A stretch of 64,000 nt of DNA, from positions 51,749 through 115,748 of the forward strand of contig NZ_JAFICC010000016.1 of NCBI RefSeq assembly GCF_017833415.1, given 5' to 3'. Under the pieces are notes generated by a model. It was not told where the DNA came from. It made no database searches and saw nothing but the letters and a program-made list of their open reading frames with translations. This stretch comes from Flavobacterium sp. 1355 (GTDB taxonomy: Bacteria > Bacteroidota > Bacteroidia > Flavobacteriales > Flavobacteriaceae). Numbering within the stretch: the stretch's first letter is position 1; each line of letters begins with the position of its first letter. Of the stretch, positions 54,251 through 63,563 are shown piece after piece. The translations under genes and the position numbers were made by a program.

Positions 54251-55359
54251 GCCTCTGCTTCCTGCTCTGTTTCGCTGTATTCATAAATTACTTTTCCAAA
54301 CTTATCTGAGTCCAGATTATAGGATTTAGTAACAAAATCTGACAAGGAATTTTCATCTGTAAAAACGGAATCTACCAATAATTTTTTTGTTTTATAAAAT
54401 TCCAAACCTGTTACCAAATCATCAGTTGTTCCTAAACAGTTACCAATAAAACTAATGTTTCGCATCATCAAATTGGCAATCAGCAAAGTTAAATTGGTAG
54501 GCTTAACATTCTTAATTTTATCCAGAGACTGATTGAAAATTCCGCACGTTAAGTAACGGGCATTCAGATTCAGATTAGGCATTAAATATTCTAAATACGT
54601 ATCTGAAAATGAATCCAAAACAGCATCAAACAATATCGTATTAGGAATGTTTTTTTTATTTACTGAGAAAATTTCTTTTATAAAAGGAAAATGTTCGCGA
54701 ACGGTTTCTGTATTTTTTCCTGAATAAGATAATCCGTAAACATTACATTCAAGATTCCAGAGTGCATTTAACAAAAAATAAGAAGTGTTTGAGGTTACAG
54801 AGGTTACCAGAACATTGTCTCCTTTTTTAATATTTGCCTTGCGAACCATAGCATTGGCTGTTTGTGTTCCTATACCCAATGCACCTGCCTCAACACCAGA
54901 AAGATAAGGCGGCACTTTGATTAACTTGCCAAAATGATAAATTTCATATTCTTTGCTTGCATGATTTGACGGAATTCCAGGCATTGCACCATTTTCAGGT
55001 TCGGGATAAAAACAGTTTCCTATTACCAAATCTCCAACAGACAATGAAGAAACACTTTTCCCAATTGCAATTACATGCCCGGCAAAATCTGATCCTATGG
55101 GATAAAAAGTATCAATTTCTGCAGATTTTAATTTCTGCCATGCATTTTCTATAACTCCTAAATCTCTGTAATTTAAAGAGAAACTTGTCTTTTTTACCAA
55201 AACAAAATTGGCATATTGTTCTGATTCTTCATTAAATTCCGGAAAACTTCCTTCTATAAAAGCCAAAGGAATTTCTAAATTATCAATACAAATCAAATGT
55301 TTATTATGATCTTCAATCTGATCAAACAAAGAAGATGTTACTACTGCTAATGCTCTCAT
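54247..55359 (-). CDS. MDR-family oxidoreductase of the lanthipeptide locus
   Basis: The 370-residue protein is a medium-chain dehydrogenase/reductase. TSFSLNYRDLGVIENAW near residue 59 and PIGSDFAGHVIAIGKSVSSL near residue 86 are close to quinone-oxidoreductase-type members, without the catalytic zinc Cys of alcohol dehydrogenases. KKGDNVLVTSVTSNTSYFL near residue 178 is where NAD(P) should bind, though the Gly pattern is loose. It starts three bases after the lanB stop codon. MDR enzymes of the LtnJ (LanJ) type reduce dehydroalanine to D-alanine in other lanthipeptides; that role here is an inference. Confidence 0.75.
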   Translation of the reverse strand: MRALAVVTSSLFDQIEDHNKHLICIDNLEIPLAFIEGSFPEFNEESEQYANFVLVKKTSFSLNYRDLGVIENAWQKLKSAEIDTFYPIGSDFAGHVIAIGKSVSSLSVGDLVIGNCFYPEPENGAMPGIPSNHASKEYEIYHFGKLIKVPPYLSGVEAGALGIGTQTANAMVRKANIKKGDNVLVTSVTSNTSYFLLNALWNLECNVYGLSYSGKNTETVREHFPFIKEIFSVNKKNIPNTILFDAVLDSFSDTYLEYLMPNLNLNARYLTCGIFNQSLDKIKNVKPTNLTLLIANLMMRNISFIGNCLGTTDDLVTGLEFYKTKKLLVDSVFTDENSLSDFVTKSYNLDSDKFGKVIYEYSETEQEAEA

Positions 55360-55362
55360 AAT

Positions 55363-58300
55363 CTATGATATTAATTCTTCTGTTACTGTCGTTTTTTCTC
55401 TTTTTCCAGTGTGAAGCTGTTTGCTGTAATATTTGTATAAAAAATCATAAACAACCATTTCATGTATTCTGTGCTTTGTTAAGAAGATTCGGTTACAAAT
55501 CATATGAACATAACTTAACATTATATTGTCCAGATAAGTTGGCAAACGGTGTTCTTTGCCCAGTTCTTTTATTTGCTTTACAGCATCAGCGTTTTTCTCT
55601 GTACGTTCATGAAGAATTTCCAGCAAAGGCTCATAAATTTCATCCATCAGATTTGGGTCCAGAAAGTATTCTATTTCAGATTCATGTTTTACAAACATTT
55701 CATTAATTTGTTTATTCAGTCTTCCTGAACGGTTAAATTCTTTGCCAAAACCAGTCTTGGCTACATTAAACAGTTTGACTTTTCCTTCGAGTTTTACGTC
55801 AAAATCATTTAAGAAATGATCGATAGACAATAGACAAAACATCCATCTTATTTTTTCTCCTGTATCGCCTTCAATCATATCTGCAAATTTTAAGGTACAA
55901 TCACTGTCATTAAAAAACAAAGTTTCTGTTTTTTCAATGGCTTCATATCCATAACGCTGCAATTCACGCAGATAGTTGTCTGTCTGGGTTTTCCAGATGA
56001 TTCTGGTTTGTTCCAAAGGGTCGGTATATTGTCTTATGATTCGGATACAATCTGTAAATAAATTACTGTTTTTCAATAAAACACGAAATCTGATATGATG
56101 TCCCTGAGCATCATAATATCGAATAAAAAACCATTTGTCAATAATGCCTTTTTCTTTTAATTCTTCAACAATTGGAGCAATGCCTCTTTTTAACAATTCT
56201 TCTCCGGCTCTTTCTCCACAGTAAAATTTGTAATAAAGCCATTCTTCTCCTATCGAAAATGAAGTTGCTACACCTTGCTGATTTTCATTAGAAACAAATT
56301 GATTTGCCTCAATGATTTCTGCTTTCTTCTCGATATTTTTGTGTGCTGTAAAAATAATTTCATTGCAATAATTACCTGTAATTGTATTTTCCTCAAATAA
56401 AAATTCTTTTAACTGAACAAAGTTTTCACTCTTTAGCATGTAATAAAACACATTGCAACTCAATTCATTATTAAAGTTTATAAGAACTTCATTGTCGCCT
56501 TGCGAGATATAAACCAGATCGGGGATATTTCTGTTTTTTCTGAAATTATTTATAAATTCGGTATTTTTTGATTCGCCGGCAGCAAGGATATGATCAATTT
56601 CTGTTTTAGTGATATTCCAGGTTGCTCTGCTAAAAATAGTGTCTTTGTAAGTTAGCCGGGGTAAAAAATCAAATTCGTTTTGAAGTGCTCCCCAGCTAAA
56701 TCCAAATCCGAAAGAGTTTTGATTTTGAAGATCACATAAAAAATGATAGATTGGCAATGCATTTGAAACAAAATTATGGGCGTTGCTCAATCTCGGGATT
56801 ATCTCTTTATTCAGTCTTTTTGAACGCAGCACAATTTTTCCTGACTTTACCGAAACATACAAATCATCGATCATAATCTGATGATCTCTGTCTACAGAAG
56901 CGTTTCCTAAATAAGGAATTTCATAATCTCTCTGAAAGTTTCTGTATAATATATTCCCTGTTCTTGCCTGAGGCAAATGCACTATTTCTGCAATAATTTT
57001 ATCCGGATTAAGCTGATTTTCAATACTGGATACTTCATTGCACAAGTCAAGAATTTTGGTGTCTAAATGACTAAATCTTCCAATCAATCCATTTGCAGAC
57101 GGGCCGCTGGCTGTTTTTAGATTGATTTTTTCAACTCCATTTTCATGAAATATATTTACAAATGCAGAAAAAGTATCAGGATATAGAGATTCATTCTCTT
57201 CAAATTTGTTAATTTCTTCATCTGTTAATTCGATTGACTGCAAATTGTTTTTTGTAGCCTGAAGTAGTTTTTTGAACAGAAAAGTTTTTTTAGAATCCAT
57301 AGAAATCTGATTGGCATCTGAATGTCCCCCACCAATAAGTAATTCATCAACCAAAGCCGATTTTGCACCAGCTGTTTTTGCGTAGCCAATTCCTATGTCC
57401 GGATCCAGAACACTTACCAGTGGTTGTTCGTATTCTTCATAACGCTCCAGGAATTTTCTTTTGAATTCTTTCAAATTATTGTTTTCCGAAACAGATTGCA
57501 ATTTGTTTAGAACACTCAACGCCGGACGTAAATTCTTTAAAGTTTTAAAACTTACAGAACCCTGATAAATCTTTCTAAAACTGTCTACCTGAAATAATTT
57601 TGAGATATCGACATTATTTAATTCTTCGTTTACTAACTCATGAATTTGAGTATATAGAGCAGGATCGTTACTATTATTTGTGTCAAGGTAATTGATTTTG
57701 GATTTTAAATTTGTAATTAATTCTTTGATAACTTCGGCTTCATAAAAATCGAATCTTGCTTCTGAAAATATTCTCAATAGTTTTTCAAAATAATCTTCTC
57801 CGGTAATGGTAAATTCTAATTCGGTTACAATAAACTGACTTTGAATAAGTGTATCGATAAATTCCTGTGCATCTTTCAACGAAATTTCGTCAGAAACAAG
57901 AAGATCTGCAAGTTCGCTTAACAGAACTCCGTTTTTTGCTTTTTCAAATATCAGTTCCAGATAATCGCTCATTTCAACCTCAGAAATTTTATGAAAGCGA
58001 ACATTGTCTTTAAAATAATATTCGACATAACGGTATTTATCAAGAACTGTGTAAATAGAATTGTTGCTGTAATATTTTAAAGCATTTCTGATAGCATCAT
58101 TTTTTACAATAACAGGCAGGAAGCTTCCTAAAAAATACATGTCAAACTTGGTAAATCTGCCAAAAGTACTTGCTGCAATATTAAGATTGGTTTCTGAGTT
58201 TAGGTCTACTGCCGCCACGGTGGCAAACATTCCAAAAGGGGTACTTCTGTTTGCTAATCTTGAGGCATATTTATATAAAGATCCTTTTAAGTTTTTAAGT

Positions 58301-58497
58301 TCTTCTTCTGTTTGAAAAGCTTCACCTGTTTCCCACATAACAAGTGCTTTATAAATATTTGGAGAACCTATAAATAATGCTTCCCTGTTTTCTTTTTTAG
58401 AAAAAATTGCCTGAATTTTTTCCCACGTAAGATCCATTTGCTTTTCTTCAATTGGAGTTCTTACGATAGCCGTTTTTGTAAAAGAGTAATTTTTCAT
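55363..58497 (-). CDS. Class I lanthipeptide dehydratase (LanB)
   Basis: The 1044-residue protein has an N-terminal Lant_dehydr_N part over roughly 1-740 (KYASRLANRSTPFGMFATVA near residue 75, HLPQARTGNILYRNFQRDYE near 507). This part adds glutamate from tRNA-Glu to Ser/Thr. A C-terminal SpaB_C elimination domain starts about residue 750 (EEWLYYKFYCGERAG, then WFFIRYYDAQGHHIRFRVLL). Both domains are on one chain, unlike split LanBs. It lies 18 bases after the exporter gene and immediately before the reductase gene. Substrates are the array peptides by context. No LanC is seen. Confidence 0.9.
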   Translation of the reverse strand: MKNYSFTKTAIVRTPIEEKQMDLTWEKIQAIFSKKENREALFIGSPNIYKALVMWETGEAFQTEEELKNLKGSLYKYASRLANRSTPFGMFATVAAVDLNSETNLNIAASTFGRFTKFDMYFLGSFLPVIVKNDAIRNALKYYSNNSIYTVLDKYRYVEYYFKDNVRFHKISEVEMSDYLELIFEKAKNGVLLSELADLLVSDEISLKDAQEFIDTLIQSQFIVTELEFTITGEDYFEKLLRIFSEARFDFYEAEVIKELITNLKSKINYLDTNNSNDPALYTQIHELVNEELNNVDISKLFQVDSFRKIYQGSVSFKTLKNLRPALSVLNKLQSVSENNNLKEFKRKFLERYEEYEQPLVSVLDPDIGIGYAKTAGAKSALVDELLIGGGHSDANQISMDSKKTFLFKKLLQATKNNLQSIELTDEEINKFEENESLYPDTFSAFVNIFHENGVEKINLKTASGPSANGLIGRFSHLDTKILDLCNEVSSIENQLNPDKIIAEIVHLPQARTGNILYRNFQRDYEIPYLGNASVDRDHQIMIDDLYVSVKSGKIVLRSKRLNKEIIPRLSNAHNFVSNALPIYHFLCDLQNQNSFGFGFSWGALQNEFDFLPRLTYKDTIFSRATWNITKTEIDHILAAGESKNTEFINNFRKNRNIPDLVYISQGDNEVLINFNNELSCNVFYYMLKSENFVQLKEFLFEENTITGNYCNEIIFTAHKNIEKKAEIIEANQFVSNENQQGVATSFSIGEEWLYYKFYCGERAGEELLKRGIAPIVEELKEKGIIDKWFFIRYYDAQGHHIRFRVLLKNSNLFTDCIRIIRQYTDPLEQTRIIWKTQTDNYLRELQRYGYEAIEKTETLFFNDSDCTLKFADMIEGDTGEKIRWMFCLLSIDHFLNDFDVKLEGKVKLFNVAKTGFGKEFNRSGRLNKQINEMFVKHESEIEYFLDPNLMDEIYEPLLEILHERTEKNADAVKQIKELGKEHRLPTYLDNIMLSYVHMICNRIFLTKHRIHEMVVYDFLYKYYSKQLHTGKREKTTVTEELIS

Positions 58498-58515
58498 TTT
58501 TGTTAAATTTCCTTA

Positions 58516-60675
58516 TTAAACAATTATATTATTCCACATTCTATAATAGTATTCTTCTTTATTCATAAGCTCATCGTGCGAGCCTGATTCAACGATTTCT
58601 CCTTTTTTGAAGGCATAAATTACGTCAGCTTTTTTAATCGACTGAAGCTTGTGCGCAATTACAATAATTGTCTTGCCTTCTGCATTCAGGTCTTCTACTA
58701 ATTTTTTGATAACCAATTCAGATTCAGAATCCAGCGCCGAGGTTGCTTCATCAAGTATGAGCACTTCAGGATCTTTATAAAGTGCTCTTGCAAACGCAAT
58801 TCTTTGTTTTTCTCCTCCCGATAAATTAGCACCAAATTCTCCTAAATAAGTATTAAATCCGTTTGGCAAAGATTCTATAAAATCATAAGCACCTACTTTT
58901 TTACTTACTTCTATTATTTTTTCCATATCAGGAGTTGAGTCCCCAATAGAAATATTAAATGCGATAGTTCCGTCAAAAAGTTCTACATTTTGTGGCACCG
59001 TAGTAATCAGCGAATTAATACTTTCTTTAGAGATGTAATTTAAGTCATATTCACCAATTAATATCTTTCCTTCTTTCGGATTGTATATATTCTGAATTAA
59101 GGATGCAATAGTACTTTTTCCGCTTCCGCTTTCTCCCACAAAGGCTGTAAATTCTCCTTTTTTTATGGTAAGATTTAAATCCTTAAAAATGTAACGCCCT
59201 AACTCATAAGAGAAATCGATATTCTTAAATTTAATATCATCAAAATTATTTTTTGTCAGCCATACTTTAGATTCCATTTCTTCTCTGTCCAGATCCATAA
59301 TACCAAACAAACGATCTGATGCAATCATGGCGTTCTGAATAGCTTGGTTTGTACCTATTAATTGTGAGGCCGGCCCGGTAAAATATCCTATTATAGAATA
59401 AAATGAAAACAGTTCCCCCGGAGTAATCTCTCCATCGATAGCATAATAAGTTCCTACCCATAAAAGGATTATGGTAAATAATCTTGAGATAAAATCAGTA
59501 GAAGTTCTTGCAAAAATTCCGTTCATTCCTGATTTATAAATACTTTTTAATAAATCTACAAACTTTAATTCTGTTTTTGTTTTAGAAAAATCTTCCAGGG
59601 ATAATCTTTTTACAGTACCAATATTTTTAATGGATTCTACAAGCTGAGATTCCATGAGTGCATTTTTTTCCATTATCTCACGTTCTACTTTTTTATTTAA
59701 CTTATTTGTTATCAAATAAATAATGATATAAAACGGAATGATTAACGAAATTATCAACGCTAATTTCCAGTAGAAAGAAAACATAAAGATGAACGAAAAA
59801 AACACGATTAGGACATTTACAGAAATGCTTAAAGCTGTTTCGTTTATAAGTGCTCTAATTTTTACGGCATCGCCAATTCTAGACATAATTTCACCAATTC
59901 GCATCGTATCAAAGAACTTTTGAGGCATTGTAAAAAGATGTTTGTAATATCCTAAAATAAGTCGTGAATCGATTTGCTGACTTGTTTTTAAAATGAAAAT
60001 ATCTTTTAATACGCTGTATAAAATTTGCAGCAGCAAACAGCCAATTACTATTATACTCATTAGGTTCAGTAAACTTTTATTTCCGCTTACAAGCACGAAG
60101 TCTGTAATCTTACCAACATAAATCGAAACCGAAAATCCTAACAAAGTATACAAAACAGCTCCTATAATAGCCTGCAATAAAATATATTTATGAGGTTTTA
60201 GTAAAAATAGTATCCTTTTAAAATTTGATATTTTTTCATTTTTTTCTTTAAAAATATCTTCATCCGGAACTAATATTAAGGCATAGCCTGTAAATATTTT
60301 TTCAAACTCAGCCAGTGGCTTTTTTTCTAATTTACCAACCTGAGGGTCCATTATCTGGATATAAGTACTGGTGATTTTATAAGCAACAATATAATGAGGG
60401 AACTCGTGTCCGTCTTTTTTTATCAAAACATGCAAAAGTGAAGGCAGCGGAATATCCTTTAATCCTTCAAAAGAAACTTTTACCCCTTTTGCAAGAAATC
60501 CCAGTTTTACTGAAGCTTCTCTTAGTCCTAACAGCGTAGTCCCTTTTTGGTTTGTATTGGCATATTGGCGAATTCTCGAAATCGGAAGGCTTAGATTATA
60601 ATGTTCAGAAATTGATGCCAGGCAAGTAGCACCGCAATCTGAAAAATCATGTTGTTTTATTTCTATTTTACTCAT
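58516..60675 (-). CDS. C39-peptidase ABC exporter of the lanthipeptide locus
   Basis: The 719-residue protein has the C39 peptidase with Cys14 (HDFSDCGATCLA), His94 (FPHYIVAYK) and Asp110 (IQIMDPQVG). Six membrane helices (about 160-440) and an ATPase follow, with GESGSGKSTIASL, LSGGEKQRIAFARAL and VLILDEATSALD. It should cut the leader after Gly31 of the array peptides and export the core. It overlaps the adaptor gene by eight bases. It is clearly distinct from the exporter at 13-15 kb, so the window has two independent systems. Confidence 0.94.
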   Translation of the reverse strand: MSKIEIKQHDFSDCGATCLASISEHYNLSLPISRIRQYANTNQKGTTLLGLREASVKLGFLAKGVKVSFEGLKDIPLPSLLHVLIKKDGHEFPHYIVAYKITSTYIQIMDPQVGKLEKKPLAEFEKIFTGYALILVPDEDIFKEKNEKISNFKRILFLLKPHKYILLQAIIGAVLYTLLGFSVSIYVGKITDFVLVSGNKSLLNLMSIIVIGCLLLQILYSVLKDIFILKTSQQIDSRLILGYYKHLFTMPQKFFDTMRIGEIMSRIGDAVKIRALINETALSISVNVLIVFFSFIFMFSFYWKLALIISLIIPFYIIIYLITNKLNKKVEREIMEKNALMESQLVESIKNIGTVKRLSLEDFSKTKTELKFVDLLKSIYKSGMNGIFARTSTDFISRLFTIILLWVGTYYAIDGEITPGELFSFYSIIGYFTGPASQLIGTNQAIQNAMIASDRLFGIMDLDREEMESKVWLTKNNFDDIKFKNIDFSYELGRYIFKDLNLTIKKGEFTAFVGESGSGKSTIASLIQNIYNPKEGKILIGEYDLNYISKESINSLITTVPQNVELFDGTIAFNISIGDSTPDMEKIIEVSKKVGAYDFIESLPNGFNTYLGEFGANLSGGEKQRIAFARALYKDPEVLILDEATSALDSESELVIKKLVEDLNAEGKTIIVIAHKLQSIKKADVIYAFKKGEIVESGSHDELMNKEEYYYRMWNNIIV

Positions 60676-61822
60676 TTTTGCTGTTGTAAGGATTAAACCA
60701 ATCTTCTACTTTATCAAACAATAACTGAAAGGCAGTTCTTTTGGTTAAGAAAAAACGGCTGGTCAAACTCATTCCTTTTTTTAGATTTCCTTTGGCTCCG
60801 TTTTTTAAGGTTAAGCTATTGACATGAAGGTTGCTTTTTATTTTATAGTAAGGATTATTATTTACGATAAGAATGTCTTTACTTATTTCGAAGATTTTTC
60901 CTTTTGCAAATCCCCATTGATTTGAATTGAAAGCATCAATCTGATAAATGGCATCGCCTCCTTCTTTTAAATATCCAATTTCGGATGGGTTTACATAAGT
61001 TTCTACAATTATACTTTTGTCGGGCGAAATTTCTACAATTGGATTTCCTGATGCGATTCCGCTTCCTTTATTAAATCCCTGCATATTGATCAATTCACCA
61101 TCGATCGGAGCAATTATGATGTAATTATTCTCTTCTTCCTTAAGTTGTTTTTGATTAGAATGAATACTTTTATTATCCTGACTCAGCTGAGTGTATTCTT
61201 TTTGCCAGGATAATTCTGTTTGTTTGATCAGGTTGATGCGGTCATTCTTTATTTTATTCAGTTCTAATTCAGATTTTTCAAATTCAGATTTAGAAATAAC
61301 CTCTTTTTTATAAAGATGATCTTTTCTGTCAAAGTCTGCCTGAGTATTTTTTACCACTATATCCAGATTATATAATTCCTGCTGATGTTTTAAAAGCTCT
61401 CTTTTGTATTGATCTGATCTGATCTGGCTGTAATTTCTATGAATTAAGTTATTCAGATCACTTAAATAAAGGGAATTTTCTGAACTCTGAATTGTATTTA
61501 AATTTTCTCTTTCTTTTAATATGTTGTGCTCTATTATAAGTAAAGTATCGCCTTTTTTTATTTTCTGATTTTCTTCAATATTAAAAAAGGAAATTTTACC
61601 ACTAATAGGAGAATAAAGCGTAAGTTTCTTTTCCTGAGGAATTATAGTTCCTCTGCTTGTTGTATAAACATCTATATATATAAAAGGAAGAGAAACAAAG
61701 GCAATCAACAGCACTAAAAATGTAATGACAAATAAGAAAGAAGTTTTCTTATTATGTTTAATGATATGACTTTCAACAGTGTTGTTCAAAATCTCTTCTG
61801 GGAAAATTTCTTTATCGTTCAT
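60668..61822 (-). CDS. HlyD-family adaptor of the lanthipeptide exporter
   Basis: The 384-residue protein starts MNDKEIFPEEILNN at 61822; a longer frame to 61933 would add 37 residues with no family resemblance. One membrane helix lies at about 30-50 (SFLFVITFLVLLIAFVSLPF), then SRGTIIPQEKKLTLYSPISG, a long coiled coil, and a lipoyl half IAPIDGELINMQGFNKGSG. It is the first gene of the adaptor-exporter-lanB-reductase operon, 257 bases downstream of the array. Confidence 0.9.
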   Translation of the reverse strand: MNDKEIFPEEILNNTVESHIIKHNKKTSFLFVITFLVLLIAFVSLPFIYIDVYTTSRGTIIPQEKKLTLYSPISGKISFFNIEENQKIKKGDTLLIIEHNILKERENLNTIQSSENSLYLSDLNNLIHRNYSQIRSDQYKRELLKHQQELYNLDIVVKNTQADFDRKDHLYKKEVISKSEFEKSELELNKIKNDRINLIKQTELSWQKEYTQLSQDNKSIHSNQKQLKEEENNYIIIAPIDGELINMQGFNKGSGIASGNPIVEISPDKSIIVETYVNPSEIGYLKEGGDAIYQIDAFNSNQWGFAKGKIFEISKDILIVNNNPYYKIKSNLHVNSLTLKNGAKGNLKKGMSLTSRFFLTKRTAFQLLFDKVEDWFNPYNSKNE

Positions 61823-62015
61823 CTTGTGTCGTATTAATTTCTTATGACAAATGAACCTATTATTTAAGGAAGAAAAAAATGAAAAAAGCCTATTTTTATA
61901 AAAAATCGGGTTATAATTACAAACACAAAACACTGAAAAACAGCATATTAAATGTGCTTTTCAAAAGAATTGTAAAAACGATTCGATTGTGTTGGTTTTT
62001 ATGATTTTAAAGCAT

Positions 62016-62056
62016 AAAAAAAGCGTTATCAGTGTAAACCGATAACGCTTTTTTTG
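62016..62056. terminator. Strong terminator at the 3' end of the precursor array
   Basis: The 10-bp stem AAGCGTTATC (62021-62030) / GATAACGCTT (62041-62050) is flanked by A and T runs. It separates the array transcript from the downstream operon, so precursor RNA can be much more abundant than enzyme RNA. Confidence 0.88.
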
Positions 62057-62078
62057 AAGGAGCATGTCCGAAAACTAA

Positions 62079-62222
62079 TTAAAGTTTAGCAATTAAGTAA
62101 CTTATTACCAAATAACATGCTGGAGAGCTTCCACCATCTACATCATGCATTTGTGTGTCATTTAATTCTGTAACAGCTATTTTATTGAAAGACAGCTTGT
62201 TGTTTACGTTTTGTTTTTTCAT
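62079..62222 (-). CDS. Lanthipeptide-type precursor, array copy 1 (terminal, most diverged)
   Basis: The last-transcribed copy encodes 47 residues with four differences from the consensus: Val6, Ser11, Ile15 and Tyr42. The core is SSPACYLVISYLIAKL. Its ATG overlaps the stop codon of copy 2 by one base (TAATG), unlike the 5-6-base spacers elsewhere. Higher divergence at the array edge is expected if inner copies are homogenised by recombination. Confidence 0.88.
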   Translation of the reverse strand: MKKQNVNNKLSFNKIAVTELNDTQMHDVDGGSSPACYLVISYLIAKL

Positions 62223-62365
62223 TATAATTTAGCAATTAAGTAACTAATTACCAGATAACATGCAGGAGAGCTTCCACCATCTACGTCATGCATTTGTGTG
62301 TCGTTTAATTCTGTAACAGCCACTTTGTTGAAAGCCAGCTTGTTGTTTGGGTTTTGTTTTTTCAT
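62222..62365 (-). CDS. Lanthipeptide-type precursor, array copy 2
   Basis: The 47-residue peptide has Pro6 and shares Tyr42 with copy 1 (ISYLIAKL), otherwise the consensus. A five-base spacer separates it from copy 3. Copies 1 and 2 are the only ones with Tyr instead of Phe in the core. Confidence 0.88.
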   Translation of the reverse strand: MKKQNPNNKLAFNKVAVTELNDTQMHDVDGGSSPACYLVISYLIAKL

Positions 62366-62370
62366 TTTGA

Positions 62371-62514
62371 TTATAGTTTTGCGATTAAGAAACTGATTAC
62401 TAAGTAACATGCAGGAGAGCTTCCGCCATCTACGTCATGCATTTGTGTGTCGTTTAATTCTGTAACAGCCACTTTGTTGAAAGCAAGCTTGTTGTTTGGG
62501 TTTTGTTTTTTCAT
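62371..62514 (-). CDS. Lanthipeptide-type precursor, array copy 3 (consensus)
   Basis: Consensus peptide of 47 residues. The leader (residues 1-31) includes NNKLAFNKVAVTELND, the LxFxKxxVxxL-type recognition element of Bacteroidota class I lanthipeptides, and ends MHDVDGG, the double-glycine cut site. The 16-residue core is SSPACYLVISFLIAKL, with Ser1, Ser2 and Ser10, one Cys at position 5, and a cationic C-terminal Lys. LanB would dehydrate the serines; the Cys could close one lanthionine ring. The start is the ATG before KKQN; a longer frame from an upstream ATG lies in the previous copy. Confidence 0.9.
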   Translation of the reverse strand: MKKQNPNNKLAFNKVAVTELNDTQMHDVDGGSSPACYLVISFLIAKL

Positions 62515-62519
62515 GTTGA

Positions 62520-62663
62520 TTATAGTTTTGCGATTAAGAAACTGATTACTAAGTAACATGCAGGAGAGCTTCCGCCATCTACGTCATGCATTTGTGTGTC
62601 GTTTAATTCTGTAACAGCCACTTTGTTGAAAGCCAGCTTGTTGTTTGGATTTTGTTTTTTCAT
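62520..62663 (-). CDS. Lanthipeptide-type precursor, array copy 4
   Basis: Consensus protein. The DNA belongs to the second marker type (GCCAGC, spacer TTTGA). The Pro codon of the core is CCT. Confidence 0.9.
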   Translation of the reverse strand: MKKQNPNNKLAFNKVAVTELNDTQMHDVDGGSSPACYLVISFLIAKL

Positions 62664-62668
62664 TTTGA

Positions 62669-62812
62669 TTATAATTTTGCGATTAAGAAACTGATTACTA
62701 AGTAACATGCTGGAGAGCTTCCGCCGTCAACGTCGTGCATTTGTGTGTCGTTTAATTCTGTAACAGCCACTTTGTTGAAAGCAAGCTTGTTGTTTGGGTT
62801 TTGTTTTTTCAT
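62669..62812 (-). CDS. Lanthipeptide-type precursor, array copy 5
   Basis: Consensus protein, first marker type (GCAAGC, spacer GTTGA). The core Pro codon is CCA, and it has a unique synonymous change in the His-Asp codons. Confidence 0.9.
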   Translation of the reverse strand: MKKQNPNNKLAFNKVAVTELNDTQMHDVDGGSSPACYLVISFLIAKL

Positions 62813-62817
62813 GTTGA

Positions 62818-62961
62818 TTATAGTTTTGCGATTAAGAAACTGATTACTAAGTAACATGCAGGAGAGCTTCCGCCATCTACGTCATGCATTTGTGTGTCGT
62901 TTAATTCTGTAACAGCCACTTTGTTGAAAGCCAGCTTGTTGTTTGGATTTTGTTTTTTCAT
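62818..62961 (-). CDS. Lanthipeptide-type precursor, array copy 6
   Basis: Consensus protein and second marker type; its DNA looks the same as copy 4, as expected if a two-gene unit was duplicated. Confidence 0.9.
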   Translation of the reverse strand: MKKQNPNNKLAFNKVAVTELNDTQMHDVDGGSSPACYLVISFLIAKL

Positions 62962-62966
62962 TTTGA

Positions 62967-63110
62967 TTATAATTTTGCGATTAAGAAACTGATTACTAAG
63001 TAACATGCTGGAGAGCTTCCGCCATCTACGTCATGCATTTGTGTGTCGTTCAATTCTGTAACAGCCACTTTGTTGAAAGCAAGCTTGTTGTTTGGGTTTT
63101 GCTTTTTCAT
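62967..63110 (-). CDS. Lanthipeptide-type precursor, array copy 7
   Basis: Consensus protein, first marker type. The third codon is AAG rather than AAA, a silent change private to this copy. Confidence 0.9.
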   Translation of the reverse strand: MKKQNPNNKLAFNKVAVTELNDTQMHDVDGGSSPACYLVISFLIAKL

Positions 63111-63115
63111 GTTGA

Positions 63116-63259
63116 TTATAGTTTTGCGATTAAGAAACTGATTACTAAGTAACATGCAGGAGAGCTTCCGCCGTCTACGTCATGCATTTGTGTGTCGTTT
63201 AATTCTGTAACAGCCACTTTGTTGAAAGCCAGCTTGTTGTTTACGTTTTGTTTTTTCAT
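63116..63259 (-). CDS. Lanthipeptide-type precursor, array copy 8
   Basis: The leader has Val6 instead of Pro6, as in copy 1; the core is consensus. Second marker type. Confidence 0.9.
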   Translation of the reverse strand: MKKQNVNNKLAFNKVAVTELNDTQMHDVDGGSSPACYLVISFLIAKL

Positions 63260-63264
63260 TTTGA

Positions 63265-63408
63265 TTATAATTTTGCGATTAAGAAACTGATTACTAAGTA
63301 ACATGCAGGAGAGCTTCCGCCGTCAACGTCATGCATTTGGGTGTCGTTCAATTCTGTAACAGCCACTTTGTTGAAAGCCAGCTTGTTGTTTGGATTTTGT
63401 TTTTTCAT
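63265..63408 (-). CDS. Lanthipeptide-type precursor, array copy 9
   Basis: Consensus protein. It combines the GCCAGC marker with the GTTGA spacer, so it looks like a recombinant of the two marker types. It also has a private silent change in a Thr codon (ACC). Confidence 0.9.
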   Translation of the reverse strand: MKKQNPNNKLAFNKVAVTELNDTQMHDVDGGSSPACYLVISFLIAKL

Positions 63409-63413
63409 GTTGA

Positions 63414-63557
63414 TTATAGTTTTGCGATTAAGAAACTGATTACTAAGTAACATGCTGGAGAGCTTCCGCCGTCAACGTCATGCATTTGTGTGTCGTTTAA
63501 TTCTGTAACAGCCACTTTGTTGAAAGCCAGCTTGTTGTTTGGGTTTTGTTTTTTCAT
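63414..63557 (-). CDS. Lanthipeptide-type precursor, array copy 10
   Basis: Consensus protein. The spacer before its ATG is six bases (an extra T), which shifts the upstream frame; the 47-residue gene itself is intact. It would be missed by a 60-residue ORF cutoff. Confidence 0.88.
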   Translation of the reverse strand: MKKQNPNNKLAFNKVAVTELNDTQMHDVDGGSSPACYLVISFLIAKL

Positions 63558-63563
63558 TTTTGA

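Noticed and set aside
55363..58497. Thiopeptide dehydratase
   Set aside because: Thiopeptide systems split the glutamylation and elimination parts into separate proteins and need azoline-forming and cycloaddition enzymes; here both parts are on one chain and the precursor has a lanthipeptide-type leader.
60668..61933. HlyD start at 61933
   Set aside because: The added 37 residues (rich in Phe, Cys and Arg) do not resemble an adaptor N-terminus; the start at 61822 gives the usual acidic tail before the membrane helix.
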